Assembly (NCBI GenBank): GCA_900770215.1
Contig: CAAGJW010000019.1
Span: 21,994 to 85,993, forward strand
Direction: 5' to 3'
Length of the DNA stretch: 64,000 bases
Origin: Bacteroidales bacterium
GTDB lineage: Bacteria > Bacteroidota > Bacteroidia > Bacteroidales > Muribaculaceae
In this document: in pieces, positions 1 through 8,746 of the stretch
Numbering within the stretch: position 1 is the first letter of the stretch
Layout: every line of letters starts with the position of its first letter
The notes under the pieces: generated by a model
Seen by the model: the letters and a program-made list of their open reading frames with translations, nothing else
What the model was told of the DNA's origin: nothing
Database searches by the model: none
Program-made: the position numbers and the translations under genes

Positions 1-1
1 C

Positions 2-73
2 ATGGGTCCCAATGTGGCTGGTGTCATAGGCTCGGCAGTTGCAGCTGGCGTGCTTCTGGGCTTCTTGGGCTGA
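2..73 (+). CDS. C-terminal end of a Na+-translocating decarboxylase beta subunit (partial)
   Basis: The window opens inside a reading frame that ends with TGA at 71-73. The 23 visible residues are glycine/alanine rich and contain GPNVAGVIGSAVAAG. This matches my memory of the last membrane segment of the beta subunit of sodium-pumping oxaloacetate/methylmalonyl-CoA decarboxylases (OadB/MmdB/GcdB), an integral membrane protein that couples biotin-dependent decarboxylation to Na+ export. A strong terminator follows directly, as expected for the last gene of such an operon. With so little sequence the identification rests on one motif. Confidence 0.55.
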   Translation: MGPNVAGVIGSAVAAGVLLGFLG

Positions 74-107
74 TCCCGGTACTGAACAAAATTTACACTA
101 CAATAAT

Positions 108-143
108 AAAGGCGAATCTCGGTGGTTCGCCTTTGTTTTTTTT
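108..143 (+). terminator. Rho-independent terminator after the decarboxylase gene
   Basis: Nine-base arms at 108-116 and 126-134 pair perfectly around a nine-base loop and are followed by a run of eight T at 136-143. It separates the decarboxylase operon from the patatin gene. Confidence 0.9.
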
Positions 144-199
144 GACTTATTATGGTCGCAGTATCGTTGAAATGTAATAATTTTGTAAAAAATAACAGT

Positions 200-997
200 A
201 TGCAGCAGGCAACAAGAAAATATCGCTTTGGCGTGGCGCTGAGTGGCGGCGGTGCCAAGGGTTTTGCCCATATAGGCGTCATGAAAGCCCTCGACGATTT
301 CGGCCTTAAGCCCGACATCGTGGCGGGTGTGAGCGCTGGAGCCGTAATGGCAGCATTCTATGCCTCGGGGGTAAGCCCTGACGACACTTTGAAGGCTTTT
401 TCAAAAATTGAATTTAAGAGTTTGGCAAAATTCAGCGTCCCTACCGACGGAATTTTCAGATTTGACAAATTTGCTCATTTTTTGAAAAAGAATTTACCCA
501 TCGAACGCATCGAGGACTTGAAAATCCCTGCTATCATATCGGCAACCAATCTTGACACCTATAAGGAGGAACTTTTCACCCAAGGCCCTCTTGCCGACTG
601 CGTACTGGCATCGTGCAGCCTGCCAGTGATATTCAAGCCCATGAAAATCAACGGGCAGACCTATATCGACGGCGGCGTGCTGCACAACCTGCCCGCATTT
701 GCGTTGAGAAACAAGTGCGACGTGCTTCTGGGGGTGAATGTGAGCCCGCTCAACACATCGCCTTTCAAGTCGACAATTGCCGATATCGCCTATAGGGCCT
801 ACCGTCTCATGACCACACACAACTCCAAACCCGACTTGGACTTGTGTGATATTGTCATCAATGTCGACTCAATGAAAGAAAGCAGCACTTTCGACGTGAA
901 AAAAATGGTCGACAATGCAAAAGAAGGCTACTTTGCTGCAATGAAGACCCTCGTAAACTCACCCACATTGAAACAACTAAGAGATGAACAAAAATAA
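200..997 (+). CDS. Patatin-like phospholipase family protein
   Basis: A 265-residue patatin-fold serine hydrolase expected to cleave acyl esters of lipids. The oxyanion-hole motif GGGAKG is at about residues 16-21, the nucleophile elbow GVSAG places Ser45, and the catalytic Asp is Asp157 in IDGG. This is the Ser-Asp dyad of the family. There is no signal peptide, so it is probably cytoplasmic or peripheral. I chose the ATG at 200 because the conserved fold begins just after it; an in-frame ATG at 152 would add a 16-residue tail with no visible role. A TAnnTTTG box (178-185) lies just upstream and also favours the later start. The end overlaps the next gene by 14 bases, so the two are probably co-expressed. 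The natural substrate is unknown. Confidence 0.88.
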   Translation: MQQATRKYRFGVALSGGGAKGFAHIGVMKALDDFGLKPDIVAGVSAGAVMAAFYASGVSPDDTLKAFSKIEFKSLAKFSVPTDGIFRFDKFAHFLKKNLPIERIEDLKIPAIISATNLDTYKEELFTQGPLADCVLASCSLPVIFKPMKINGQTYIDGGVLHNLPAFALRNKCDVLLGVNVSPLNTSPFKSTIADIAYRAYRLMTTHNSKPDLDLCDIVINVDSMKESSTFDVKKMVDNAKEGYFAAMKTLVNSPTLKQLRDEQK

Positions 998-2666
998 AAT
1001 CATCATTTATCAACTCCTTCCCCGACTTTTCACCAACACCAACTGCCGCAACATCTATAACGGCACCATCGAGCAAAACGGAGTGGGTAAGCTCAATGAC
1101 ATCAACGCCAAGGTGTTGGAATCGATTCACGAGCTTGGTGTGACCCACATGTGGTATACCGGAGTCATCGAGCATGCCACCAAGACCGACTACAGCCGCT
1201 ACGGCATAGCCTCGAGCAATCCTCACGTGGTGAAAGGAAATGCTGGATCGCCCTATGCCATAAGAGACTATTATGATATTGACCCCGATCTTGCTGTCGA
1301 CGTGCCAGGCCGGCGCGACGAGTTCATGCAACTTGTGCAACGCACGCACGAGGCTGGCATGAAGGTGGTCATCGACTTTGTGCCTAACCATGTGGCACGT
1401 CAATACCACAGCGATGCTTCGCCCAAGGGCGTGCGAGACCTGGGAGCCGACGACGACAAGAGCATGTTCTTCTCACCTGCCAACAATTTCTTTTATATCA
1501 CGGGCCAGGAATTTGCACCAAGCGTCGACATGGGCAACGGCTCCGATAGATATATCGAGTTTCCTGCCAAGGCTACAGGCAACGACTGCTACAATGCCAC
1601 GCCAGGGCCATGCGACTGGTATGAGACCGTAAAACTCAACTACGGAGTCGATCCATGGAACGGCAGCAAGCACTTTGTCCCCACTCCCGACACTTGGAAA
1701 AAAATGCTCGACATTCTCAATTATTGGGCTCACATGGGAGTTGACGGTTTCAGGTGCGATATGGCCCACATGGTGCCTGTTGAATTCTGGCAATGGGCAA
1801 TAGATGCTGTAAAACAGAAATATCCCGATATCATCTTCATTGCCGAAATTTACGATGTAAATCTCTATTACAGCTATATAAAAAAAGGTGGATTTGACTA
1901 CCTCTACGACAAAGTCACACTCTACGACACCCTGTGCGGTGTAGTGGCAGGCAAGTTGCCCTCGAGCGATATCACAAGATGCTGGCAAACTGTCGACGGG
2001 GTGAAAGAGCACATGCTCAACTTCTTGGAAAACCACGACGAGCAACGCATAGCCAGCTACCAGAAGGCTGGCGATGCAAGCCATGTGATGCCCGCACTTG
2101 TGGTGTCGGCCACACTCACGACATGCCCCTTCATGCTCTATGCAGGCCAGGAGTTGGGCGAGAAAGGTGCCGGCGCACAAGGATTCAGCGGTGACGATGG
2201 GCGCACGTCGATTTTCGATTATTGCAGTATCCCCACCGTGAGGAGATGGTACAACAATGGCAAGTGCACGTTTTCCAATCTGTCGCCTGGCGAAAAGTCG
2301 TTGCGAAGGTCCTACCAGAAGATAATGAAAATCGCCAGCACTGAGCAGGCCATTGTGCAAGGCGATCTTTTTGACCTCATGTATGTGAACTACGGCAGTC
2401 TTGACCCAACCAGGCACTTCGTGTACATGCGGCACTGGGGGAAGGAGAGCATCATCATAGGCTGCAATTTCGGTCCCAGCCCAGCCAGCATCGACATCGA
2501 TGTGCCTGCCCACGCTTTCGGCATGCTGCACATCAACCCTGGCAATTTCAAGATGACCGAGCTCATTACCAGGGCTAAGCGGGAATCAGCCTTTACCGAC
2601 CACGACAAGCTGCATCTCGACATAGCCCCCTATGGCGCAGTGCTGTGGAAATTTAAAGAAAACTAA
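984..2666 (+). CDS. Alpha-amylase family glycoside hydrolase (GH13)
   Basis: A 560-residue GH13 enzyme acting on alpha-glucans or maltooligosaccharides. All four conserved regions are present: VVIDFVPNHV (region I), GFRCDMAH with nucleophile Asp259 (II), FIAEIYD with acid/base Glu288 (III) and FLENHDE with transition-state stabiliser Asp352 (IV). No signal peptide is visible, so it is likely cytoplasmic, working on imported or stored glucan. A C-terminal beta-sandwich domain (about residues 470-560) follows the barrel. The ATG sits inside the end of the patatin gene, which implies translational coupling. The exact specificity cannot be read from the sequence. Confidence 0.92.
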   Translation: MNKNKIIIYQLLPRLFTNTNCRNIYNGTIEQNGVGKLNDINAKVLESIHELGVTHMWYTGVIEHATKTDYSRYGIASSNPHVVKGNAGSPYAIRDYYDIDPDLAVDVPGRRDEFMQLVQRTHEAGMKVVIDFVPNHVARQYHSDASPKGVRDLGADDDKSMFFSPANNFFYITGQEFAPSVDMGNGSDRYIEFPAKATGNDCYNATPGPCDWYETVKLNYGVDPWNGSKHFVPTPDTWKKMLDILNYWAHMGVDGFRCDMAHMVPVEFWQWAIDAVKQKYPDIIFIAEIYDVNLYYSYIKKGGFDYLYDKVTLYDTLCGVVAGKLPSSDITRCWQTVDGVKEHMLNFLENHDEQRIASYQKAGDASHVMPALVVSATLTTCPFMLYAGQELGEKGAGAQGFSGDDGRTSIFDYCSIPTVRRWYNNGKCTFSNLSPGEKSLRRSYQKIMKIASTEQAIVQGDLFDLMYVNYGSLDPTRHFVYMRHWGKESIIIGCNFGPSPASIDIDVPAHAFGMLHINPGNFKMTELITRAKRESAFTDHDKLHLDIAPYGAVLWKFKEN

Positions 2667-2723
2667 GAAAAAATTAATGTAAAAATAATTTTAAATTACT
2701 TCGCACACCTCACATTTAAGTAT

Positions 2724-2731
2724 TAAATTTG
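2724..2731 (+). promoter_or_regulatory. Promoter -7 box (TAnnTTTG) for prs
   Basis: TAAATTTG at 2724-2731 matches the Bacteroidota -7 consensus and lies 27 bases before the prs ATG. I see no good -33 element 19-22 bases upstream. Confidence 0.5.
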
Positions 2732-2758
2732 TGATGTTTTTAAACACTTAAAGATATA

Positions 2759-3703
2759 ATGAGTAATTCAACGCAACCATTCAAAATCTTTTCTGGTACA
2801 AAATCGCATTATTTGGCAGTTGAGATGTGTCAACACCTGGGGATCGAGCTGGGTAAGATGAACATTCAGCATTTCTCCGACGGCGAGTTCGAGGTCTCCT
2901 TCGAGGAGTCGATACGTGGCAACGAGGTTTACATCGTTCAATCCACGTTCCCCAACAGCGACAACCTGATGGAGCTCTTGCTCATGATTGATGCCGCCAA
3001 GCGCGCTTCGGCCAAAACTGTGATTGCAGTAATTCCCTACTTCGGCTGGGCTCGTCAAGACCGCAAAGACAAGCCTCGTGTGTCGATAGGCGCAAAACTT
3101 GTAGCCGACCTGCTGAGCACAGCAGGCATCGACCGATTGATTACGATGGATCTCCATGCCGACCAAATCCAAGGTTTCTTCAATGTGCCTGTCGACCATC
3201 TCTATGCCTCGTCGGTGCTCATGCCCTATGTGCAATCGCTCAAGCTCGACAACTTGGTCATAGCCTCTCCCGATGTGGGCGGTGCCAAGCGTGCCAACAA
3301 CTATGCCAAGTATTTCGACTGCCCGCTCGTGCTGTGCCACAAGCAGCGTGCCAAGGCCAATGTCGTTGCCAACATGACCATCATAGGCGATGTGAAAGAC
3401 AAGGATGTGGTTCTCGTCGACGACATGATCGACACTGCTGGCACAATATGCAAGGCAGCCAACCTCATGAAAGACGCCGGAGCACGCTCGGTGAGGGCAC
3501 TGGCTTCACATGCCATCATGAGCGGTCCTGCAGCCAGCCGAGTGATGGACAGTGCACTTGAAGAAGTGATCTTCACCAACTCCATCCCATTTGACACGGC
3601 CAAGTGCCCCAAGGCAAAAGTGCTGAGCATAGCAAGCTTGGTTGGCGACACAATTCAGCGCGTGCACGACAACAAGTCGATCAGCTCCCAATACTTGATA
3701 TAA
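2759..3703 (+). CDS. prs: Ribose-phosphate pyrophosphokinase
   Basis: A 314-residue PRPP synthetase that transfers pyrophosphate from ATP to ribose 5-phosphate, supplying purine, pyrimidine, histidine and NAD synthesis. Visible signatures are the N-terminal FSDGE segment, the flexible loop YFGWARQDRKDKPR, the DLHADQIQGFF metal-binding region, and the PRPP-binding loop VVLVDDMIDTAGT with Asp221/Asp222. Length is typical for class I enzymes. It is transcribed alone: its own TAnnTTTG promoter lies upstream and a strong terminator follows. Purine synthesis is also represented by purM at 47.6 kb. Confidence 0.97.
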   Translation: MSNSTQPFKIFSGTKSHYLAVEMCQHLGIELGKMNIQHFSDGEFEVSFEESIRGNEVYIVQSTFPNSDNLMELLLMIDAAKRASAKTVIAVIPYFGWARQDRKDKPRVSIGAKLVADLLSTAGIDRLITMDLHADQIQGFFNVPVDHLYASSVLMPYVQSLKLDNLVIASPDVGGAKRANNYAKYFDCPLVLCHKQRAKANVVANMTIIGDVKDKDVVLVDDMIDTAGTICKAANLMKDAGARSVRALASHAIMSGPAASRVMDSALEEVIFTNSIPFDTAKCPKAKVLSIASLVGDTIQRVHDNKSISSQYLI

Positions 3704-3729
3704 TACAGTCAATTCATCTATACCCCCAC

Positions 3730-3763
3730 AATCTCGGCAGTCAAGCACTGTCGAGATTTTTTT
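3730..3763 (+). terminator. Rho-independent terminator of prs
   Basis: Arms at 3730-3740 and 3748-3758 form an 11-bp stem with one G-T pair around a seven-base loop, followed by T-rich sequence to 3763. The remaining AT-rich 3764-3947 shows no further gene. Confidence 0.9.
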
Positions 3764-3947
3764 GTAACAATGCCTTAAATTTTGAAAAATTTTAATCAAA
3801 ATAATTAAAAACAATTGCGTAGCAACTTATTTATCCCTAATTTTACATGAGAAAAAGTTCTCCATTAACTATGACTTTTTATTAGTAAAACATAATAGAT
3901 ATTAACCTATCAATTTATCTTTTGTATAACTTAAACAGATGCTTTTT

Positions 3948-4856
3948 ATGAAAAATGTTTTCTTAACATTGGCATTATGTGCATCGTTTAGCTGCATGGC
4001 GCAAGTGTTCACCGTGGGCTCGATCGACAAGATCAACATCCCGGTAAATTCCAACGCCAAGGTGGCTGCAATCAGTCCGCAGGGCGACTACCTGCTCTTG
4101 ACCGATTGCACCAACAAAGGGTTAGCTAAATTCGATCTTCGCACAAATGCGTCGACCACGCTGAGCACTGCTCCAAGCGCAGGTTATGATGTAAAAATCT
4201 CTCAAGACGGCCAGACGGTAGTATACCGCGAAGCCTCGTTCACTGCCGACCACCTTCGTCACGTGGCATTGCAGGCAGCCAATGTGGTCACTGGTTCAAG
4301 CCAGCAGCTTGTGGCCCCCACGCGCGACCTTCAAGGGGTAGCTGTCGAGGGTGCTACAGCAGCCTTTGTCAACAAGGGCAAAATGAAAGCCAAAGGCCTG
4401 GGTACTGCCAAAGCCAATGTGAGCGCTCCAGTGCTCTCAATCAGCAACGGGCAGCTCATGATCACTAAGAACGGGAAAACAAGCGTGTTCTCTCCCAATG
4501 GCACCGACAAGAGCTACATCTGGGAGTCGGTTTCTCCCGATGGGGCCAAAGCTCTTTACTTTGTTATGGGCCACGGCACCTATGTGTGCAACATCGACGG
4601 CACCGGCGTAAAGAAAATTGGCAACATGCGTGCTCCCAAGTGGTGGGACAACAACACTATCGTGGGCATGATGGACTATGACGACGGCGAGGCAGTGTAT
4701 GCTTCTACAATCGTAGCTGCCGACCTCAACGGCCACAATCAGACCCTCACCGATGGCTCTCAAATCGCCATGTATCCCGAGGTTTCTCCAGCATCGGGCA
4801 AAATTGCCTTCTCAACTCCTGCAGGAGAAGCTTATATTATTAATGTTACAAAATGA
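3948..4856 (+). CDS. Exported beta-propeller-like (TolB/WD40-type) protein
   Basis: A 302-residue protein starting with a cleavable signal peptide (Lys, hydrophobic core, then a CMAQ end). The mature part has repeating blades of the kind AAISPQGDYLLLTD, VKISQDGQTVVYRE, ESVSPDGAKALYF and PEVSPASGKIAFS, which are the S-P-D-G signatures of TolB-like propeller blades. It probably acts in the periplasm or at the surface as a binding scaffold. I chose ATG 3948, where the signal peptide begins, over an in-frame ATG at 3939. The end overlaps the next gene in an ATGA, so it is coupled to the large amidase and may assist it. The specific role is unknown. Confidence 0.65.
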   Translation: MKNVFLTLALCASFSCMAQVFTVGSIDKINIPVNSNAKVAAISPQGDYLLLTDCTNKGLAKFDLRTNASTTLSTAPSAGYDVKISQDGQTVVYREASFTADHLRHVALQAANVVTGSSQQLVAPTRDLQGVAVEGATAAFVNKGKMKAKGLGTAKANVSAPVLSISNGQLMITKNGKTSVFSPNGTDKSYIWESVSPDGAKALYFVMGHGTYVCNIDGTGVKKIGNMRAPKWWDNNTIVGMMDYDDGEAVYASTIVAADLNGHNQTLTDGSQIAMYPEVSPASGKIAFSTPAGEAYIINVTK

Positions 4857-7800
4857 TTACAGCTATGAAGAAATTTATTTTACTCATCTCGGCTGCAATC
4901 ATTGCAGCTGGCGCAATGCAGGCTAAGACTGCCGACGAACTGCGCGTTTACCTCAACCCTGGTCATGGCAGCTGGGGGCCTAACGATCGCCCCATGGCCA
5001 CCATACCCTATCCCAATCTGCCTGAGACAGGAATGCCCGACACCTGCGGCTTCTATGAGAGCAACACCAACTTGTGGAAGATCCTGCGCATGGGCAAGGC
5101 CCTTGAAAACATGGGCGTGAAGCATGAAAACATCATGTACTCGCGTGTGCAAAATGGCCCGTACCCATATACTAAGGACAACTACGATCCCGACGAGATC
5201 TACAACCGTCCACTCTCGGCAATATGCCGCGAAGTTGATGCCAACAACATGGATATCTTCGTTTCGATCCACTCCAATGCTGCAAGCGACGGCACCACGA
5301 CCAACTACCCATTGTTCTTGTATCGCGGCAGCGACGGCGAGAATGGCGACTCAGTAGCAGGAAGCCGCAACATGTGCTTGAGCACCTGGGGACCTCACTA
5401 TATGGACGAGCTTGACCCGCAGAGCTATTACAGCCGTACAAGCACCAACGTGCGCGGCGATATCTCGTTCTACGGCAGCTCCTACACGACTACCACCAGC
5501 AAAGGCACCTTCCGCGGCTACCTGGGCGTTTTGCGTCATGGCACTCCCGGCTTCTTGATGGAAGGCTATTTCCACACCTATCAGCCTGCACGCCATCGTG
5601 CCCTCAACAAGGACTATTGCGGACAGGAAGGCATACGCACTGCACGCGGTGTGGCCGACTACTTCGGCCTCAAGGGCGAGTCGACCGGCTACATCATGGG
5701 CACAGTGAAGGACCTGCACGAGAAGATCGTGAACAGTCTCTTCCATTATGCACCCAACACCAACGACCAGTGGCTGCCCATCAATGGTGCAAAGGTCACC
5801 CTCTACAAGGGTGGCACTGCAGTGAAGACCTACGATGTAGACACGCTCTACAACGGTATCTTCGTGTTTGAAAACCTCGAGCCTGGCACCTACACCCTGC
5901 GTGCTACTGCTGCTGGCTACAAGGAGCAAGGCACCTACACCGAGTCGACAGTCAACGACGAGTACAAGGACCTCGTCGCTACTAGCCTGGGTGACTACAC
6001 CGTTACAGCCAACGCCACCACCTATGCTAAGCTGTATCTTGAGTCGGAGTCCTATGTGCCTCCCACAGTCACCTATGTGAACTATCCCGATCCTGAGCAG
6101 CCTGCTTATCTCAAACTCCCCGACAGCTTCAAGTTTGGCGAAGCTAAGAGCGGCAACCTGAAGATGGCCGGCACTGTGAAACGTGCAATCGTGCGTGGCG
6201 ACTCAACGGTAGTCCTCACCAACGAGGGCACAACGCCTCACCTCTATCTTATCGACAACACCACCAAGAGTGTTGTGAAGGAACTCAGCACCCAGGGCAT
6301 CACTGCTGTCGATGCCGAGAATGCTGGCGACTACAGTGCACTTAACGATATCGCCTTCACTGCCGACGGTCAACTCATCGGTGTGAACAGCGTGCTCTGC
6401 CAGTACTCCGACGGACAAGTCGACGCTGGCTACAAGCGTGGCACCCTGCGCTTCTACAAGTGGGCATCGCTCGACGCCGACCCGGCACTGTGGCAAACCA
6501 CACAGAGCTCGGCTAACTTCTATCGTGCAATCATGGGACGCGGCCTTGGTGTGAGCGGTCCAGCCAACGACTGCAAGCTCATTACCTCGGGCACCACTAC
6601 CGGCACATCGACGGGTAGCCGCATGCTCGTGGTTTCGATTACCGACAATGTGATCACCAGCACAGTATTCACCGAGAATACCATCACCGATGGCAACTTC
6701 AGTACCATCAAGAACGGTGTGAACAAGCAACTGGTGGTTTCGCCCTACAACGATGGCAACTTTGTGATCGACGGCGAGAGCTGTCTGCCTCAAGAGTTCA
6801 CTCCTGCTGCTACCAATAACACCAACAGCACCATCAACTCAATACTCAACGACACCACTGTGGGCAAGGCTGCCACTGGCATCCAATTCTTCAAGTATGC
6901 TAAGCACGTCCTCATGGTGACTCCTGCAGTCGACGGCAACAACGTGATCGGCTTGAAACTTTACAATGTGGACGGCGGTCTCGACAAGGCCACCTTGCTG
7001 GGCACTGCAAGCATTGCAGCTGCCAATGCAGCAACACTGCCTGTTGTGGCTTCGGGTGCAACAGTTAAGGGTGAGAACATCAACCTCTACCTCTTTGCCG
7101 ACACCACGATGTATGCTTTCTCAACAAGCGATGTTGAGCAGCCTCTCGCCAAGGGTGTGTTTGCCTACGGTCTGTCTTCAACCGAGAGCAACGACAGCTA
7201 CAAGCTCACCTATAGCTTGACCGATGCTTCGAGCGATGTGAACGTAGTGCTCACTCCTGCCGAGGGCGATGCTATCACTATCCCGATGGGCAGCCAAGAG
7301 AAGGGCACCTACACCACTACTGTTGAGAAGTCGCAACTCAGTCCTAACGTGAAGTACAGCTGGGATGTTGATGTTCAGAACAAGGCTATTCCCACAGTGA
7401 AGACCTTCTTCACCTCGACCAGCAACACGGCTCGTGGCGTGGCCATCGACCTCAATCCTGAGAGCTCGCTCTTCGGCAACATCTACTACAGCGATCCTTA
7501 CGGCACGACCAAGGGCATGTACTTCTACAATCCCGATGGCAGTGCAATGAGCACGACGCCTTACCTCACCAGCGGATGGGTAAGCAACACTGCATCTCCA
7601 TTCCGTCTGGCTGTTGATCCTGTGAACGGCTACGTTTACTCGGCCGACTGGAGCGATGCTCATGCAGGTCTGTGGGGCTTCAACCCTGCTGCTCCTGAGA
7701 ATGGTATTTTCAACTTCTTCCAAGGCACAACCGAATCGTCGGGCCGCATCGTGAACGGCGATGTCACGGTGGGTGGCGGCACAACGGGTGCTTACTTCTT

Positions 7801-8578
7801 CGGCACTGGCGTCAACACCAAGCTCGTGACCTTCGTCGAGGACTACCCGACTGGTAACAATGGCCAGACCCTGTGTCTCTACAACGTGGGCACCGACACT
7901 ACTTGGAATGCAGCTCCAAGCAAGACCTTCCCAACCGTTTCGGCTCTCATGCTCAACACCAACGTCAACATCTATGCCGACTCGCTCGGTATGTGGGTTG
8001 CCCAGGTGCGTGGCGCCGGCAACAATGGCGTGAACGTTCCATCGTTTGTCTACGCCGACTACGACGACAATGTGCTCTTCAACAGCGGCAATCTTGATGG
8101 CGACATCCAAGACGGCAGTTGGGGCGCAGCCATTGTGATGAGCGCCGACCGCTCGAAGCTGGCAGTGTGCACCGCCAAGCCAAACATCAACGTGTACAAC
8201 ATCACTTGGACTGGCAACACTCCTGCCCTCACGCTCGACTACACAATCACTTATCCTGCTGACAGCCGCGGCCAGAACATCCTCAACCAGATGGCATTTG
8301 ACTACGCCGGCAACCTCTATGTGGCCAACCGCTACCAGAGCTACGGCTTCACAATGCCTAAGGATGCTCAAGTGGTTGCAACACCTGCTGCTCAGCGCTA
8401 CTATCTCATTAACACCGTCAGCACCGGCGTCAACGATGTGACAGCCGCCAAGACAGTGAAGAATGTGCAATATGTGAACGCTGCCGGCATGATCAGCAAC
8501 AAGCCATTTGAGGGCGTGAACATTGTGATCACCAACTACACCGATGGCACCAAGAGCGTGAAGAAAGTTTTGAAATAA
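4853..8578 (+). CDS. Large exported N-acetylmuramoyl-L-alanine amidase with propeller-like region and sorting-type tail
   Basis: A 1241-residue exported protein. After a signal peptide (to about Ala24) comes an amidase_3-type zinc domain (about 28-270). Candidate zinc ligands are His38 in NPGHG, Glu69 and His140 in VSIHSNA, and Glu237 in FLMEG is the likely catalytic acid. It should cut the MurNAc-L-Ala bond of peptidoglycan. A carboxypeptidase-regulatory-like beta domain follows at about 280-400, then a long beta-rich, propeller-like region. The last 50 residues (AAGMISNKPF, GVNIV, a terminal KKVLK) resemble the C-terminal signal-type tails of Bacteroidales exported proteins. The start overlaps the previous stop (ATGA); a second in-frame ATG at 4865 could also be used. 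The length is far above ordinary amidases. Confidence 0.8.
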   Translation: MITAMKKFILLISAAIIAAGAMQAKTADELRVYLNPGHGSWGPNDRPMATIPYPNLPETGMPDTCGFYESNTNLWKILRMGKALENMGVKHENIMYSRVQNGPYPYTKDNYDPDEIYNRPLSAICREVDANNMDIFVSIHSNAASDGTTTNYPLFLYRGSDGENGDSVAGSRNMCLSTWGPHYMDELDPQSYYSRTSTNVRGDISFYGSSYTTTTSKGTFRGYLGVLRHGTPGFLMEGYFHTYQPARHRALNKDYCGQEGIRTARGVADYFGLKGESTGYIMGTVKDLHEKIVNSLFHYAPNTNDQWLPINGAKVTLYKGGTAVKTYDVDTLYNGIFVFENLEPGTYTLRATAAGYKEQGTYTESTVNDEYKDLVATSLGDYTVTANATTYAKLYLESESYVPPTVTYVNYPDPEQPAYLKLPDSFKFGEAKSGNLKMAGTVKRAIVRGDSTVVLTNEGTTPHLYLIDNTTKSVVKELSTQGITAVDAENAGDYSALNDIAFTADGQLIGVNSVLCQYSDGQVDAGYKRGTLRFYKWASLDADPALWQTTQSSANFYRAIMGRGLGVSGPANDCKLITSGTTTGTSTGSRMLVVSITDNVITSTVFTENTITDGNFSTIKNGVNKQLVVSPYNDGNFVIDGESCLPQEFTPAATNNTNSTINSILNDTTVGKAATGIQFFKYAKHVLMVTPAVDGNNVIGLKLYNVDGGLDKATLLGTASIAAANAATLPVVASGATVKGENINLYLFADTTMYAFSTSDVEQPLAKGVFAYGLSSTESNDSYKLTYSLTDASSDVNVVLTPAEGDAITIPMGSQEKGTYTTTVEKSQLSPNVKYSWDVDVQNKAIPTVKTFFTSTSNTARGVAIDLNPESSLFGNIYYSDPYGTTKGMYFYNPDGSAMSTTPYLTSGWVSNTASPFRLAVDPVNGYVYSADWSDAHAGLWGFNPAAPENGIFNFFQGTTESSGRIVNGDVTVGGGTTGAYFFGTGVNTKLVTFVEDYPTGNNGQTLCLYNVGTDTTWNAAPSKTFPTVSALMLNTNVNIYADSLGMWVAQVRGAGNNGVNVPSFVYADYDDNVLFNSGNLDGDIQDGSWGAAIVMSADRSKLAVCTAKPNINVYNITWTGNTPALTLDYTITYPADSRGQNILNQMAFDYAGNLYVANRYQSYGFTMPKDAQVVATPAAQRYYLINTVSTGVNDVTAAKTVKNVQYVNAAGMISNKPFEGVNIVITNYTDGTKSVKKVLK

Positions 8579-8608
8579 TCCTAAATAGAGATTATCATCC
8601 TTTTATTT

Positions 8609-8645
8609 GGGTCGTGGCAGCAATGTCCACGACCCGTTTTTTTTT
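8609..8645 (+). terminator. Rho-independent terminator after the amidase gene
   Basis: A perfect nine-bp stem (8609-8617 with 8627-8635) with a nine-base loop is followed by nine T at 8637-8645. Confidence 0.93.
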
Positions 8646-8687
8646 GATGGCACAACAGGATGTTAGGCAAAATGGAGGAATTAATTG

Positions 8688-8718
8688 TTGCTGAATTCTA
8701 AATATTTAACTACATTTG
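8688..8718 (+). promoter_or_regulatory. Promoter for the Crp/Fnr regulator
   Basis: TTG at 8688-8690 and TACATTTG at 8711-8718, separated by 20 bases, fit the Bacteroidota -33/-7 consensus. The start codon follows 28 bases later. Confidence 0.65.
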
Positions 8719-8746
8719 CATGTTTAATAACAATGTTATGTAGCAG

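Noticed and set aside
1473..2531. 352-codon open frame on the minus strand
   Set aside because: Antisense to the GH13 gene whose catalytic motifs are complete.
3904..3935. Promoter-like TATCTTTTG before the propeller gene
   Set aside because: One extra base relative to TAnnTTTG and no -33; mentioned only as a near match.
7178..8470. 430-codon open frame on the minus strand
   Set aside because: Lies entirely inside the amidase gene on the other strand; it is His/Val/Ala rich, as antisense of GC-rich coding sequence is, and has no domain.
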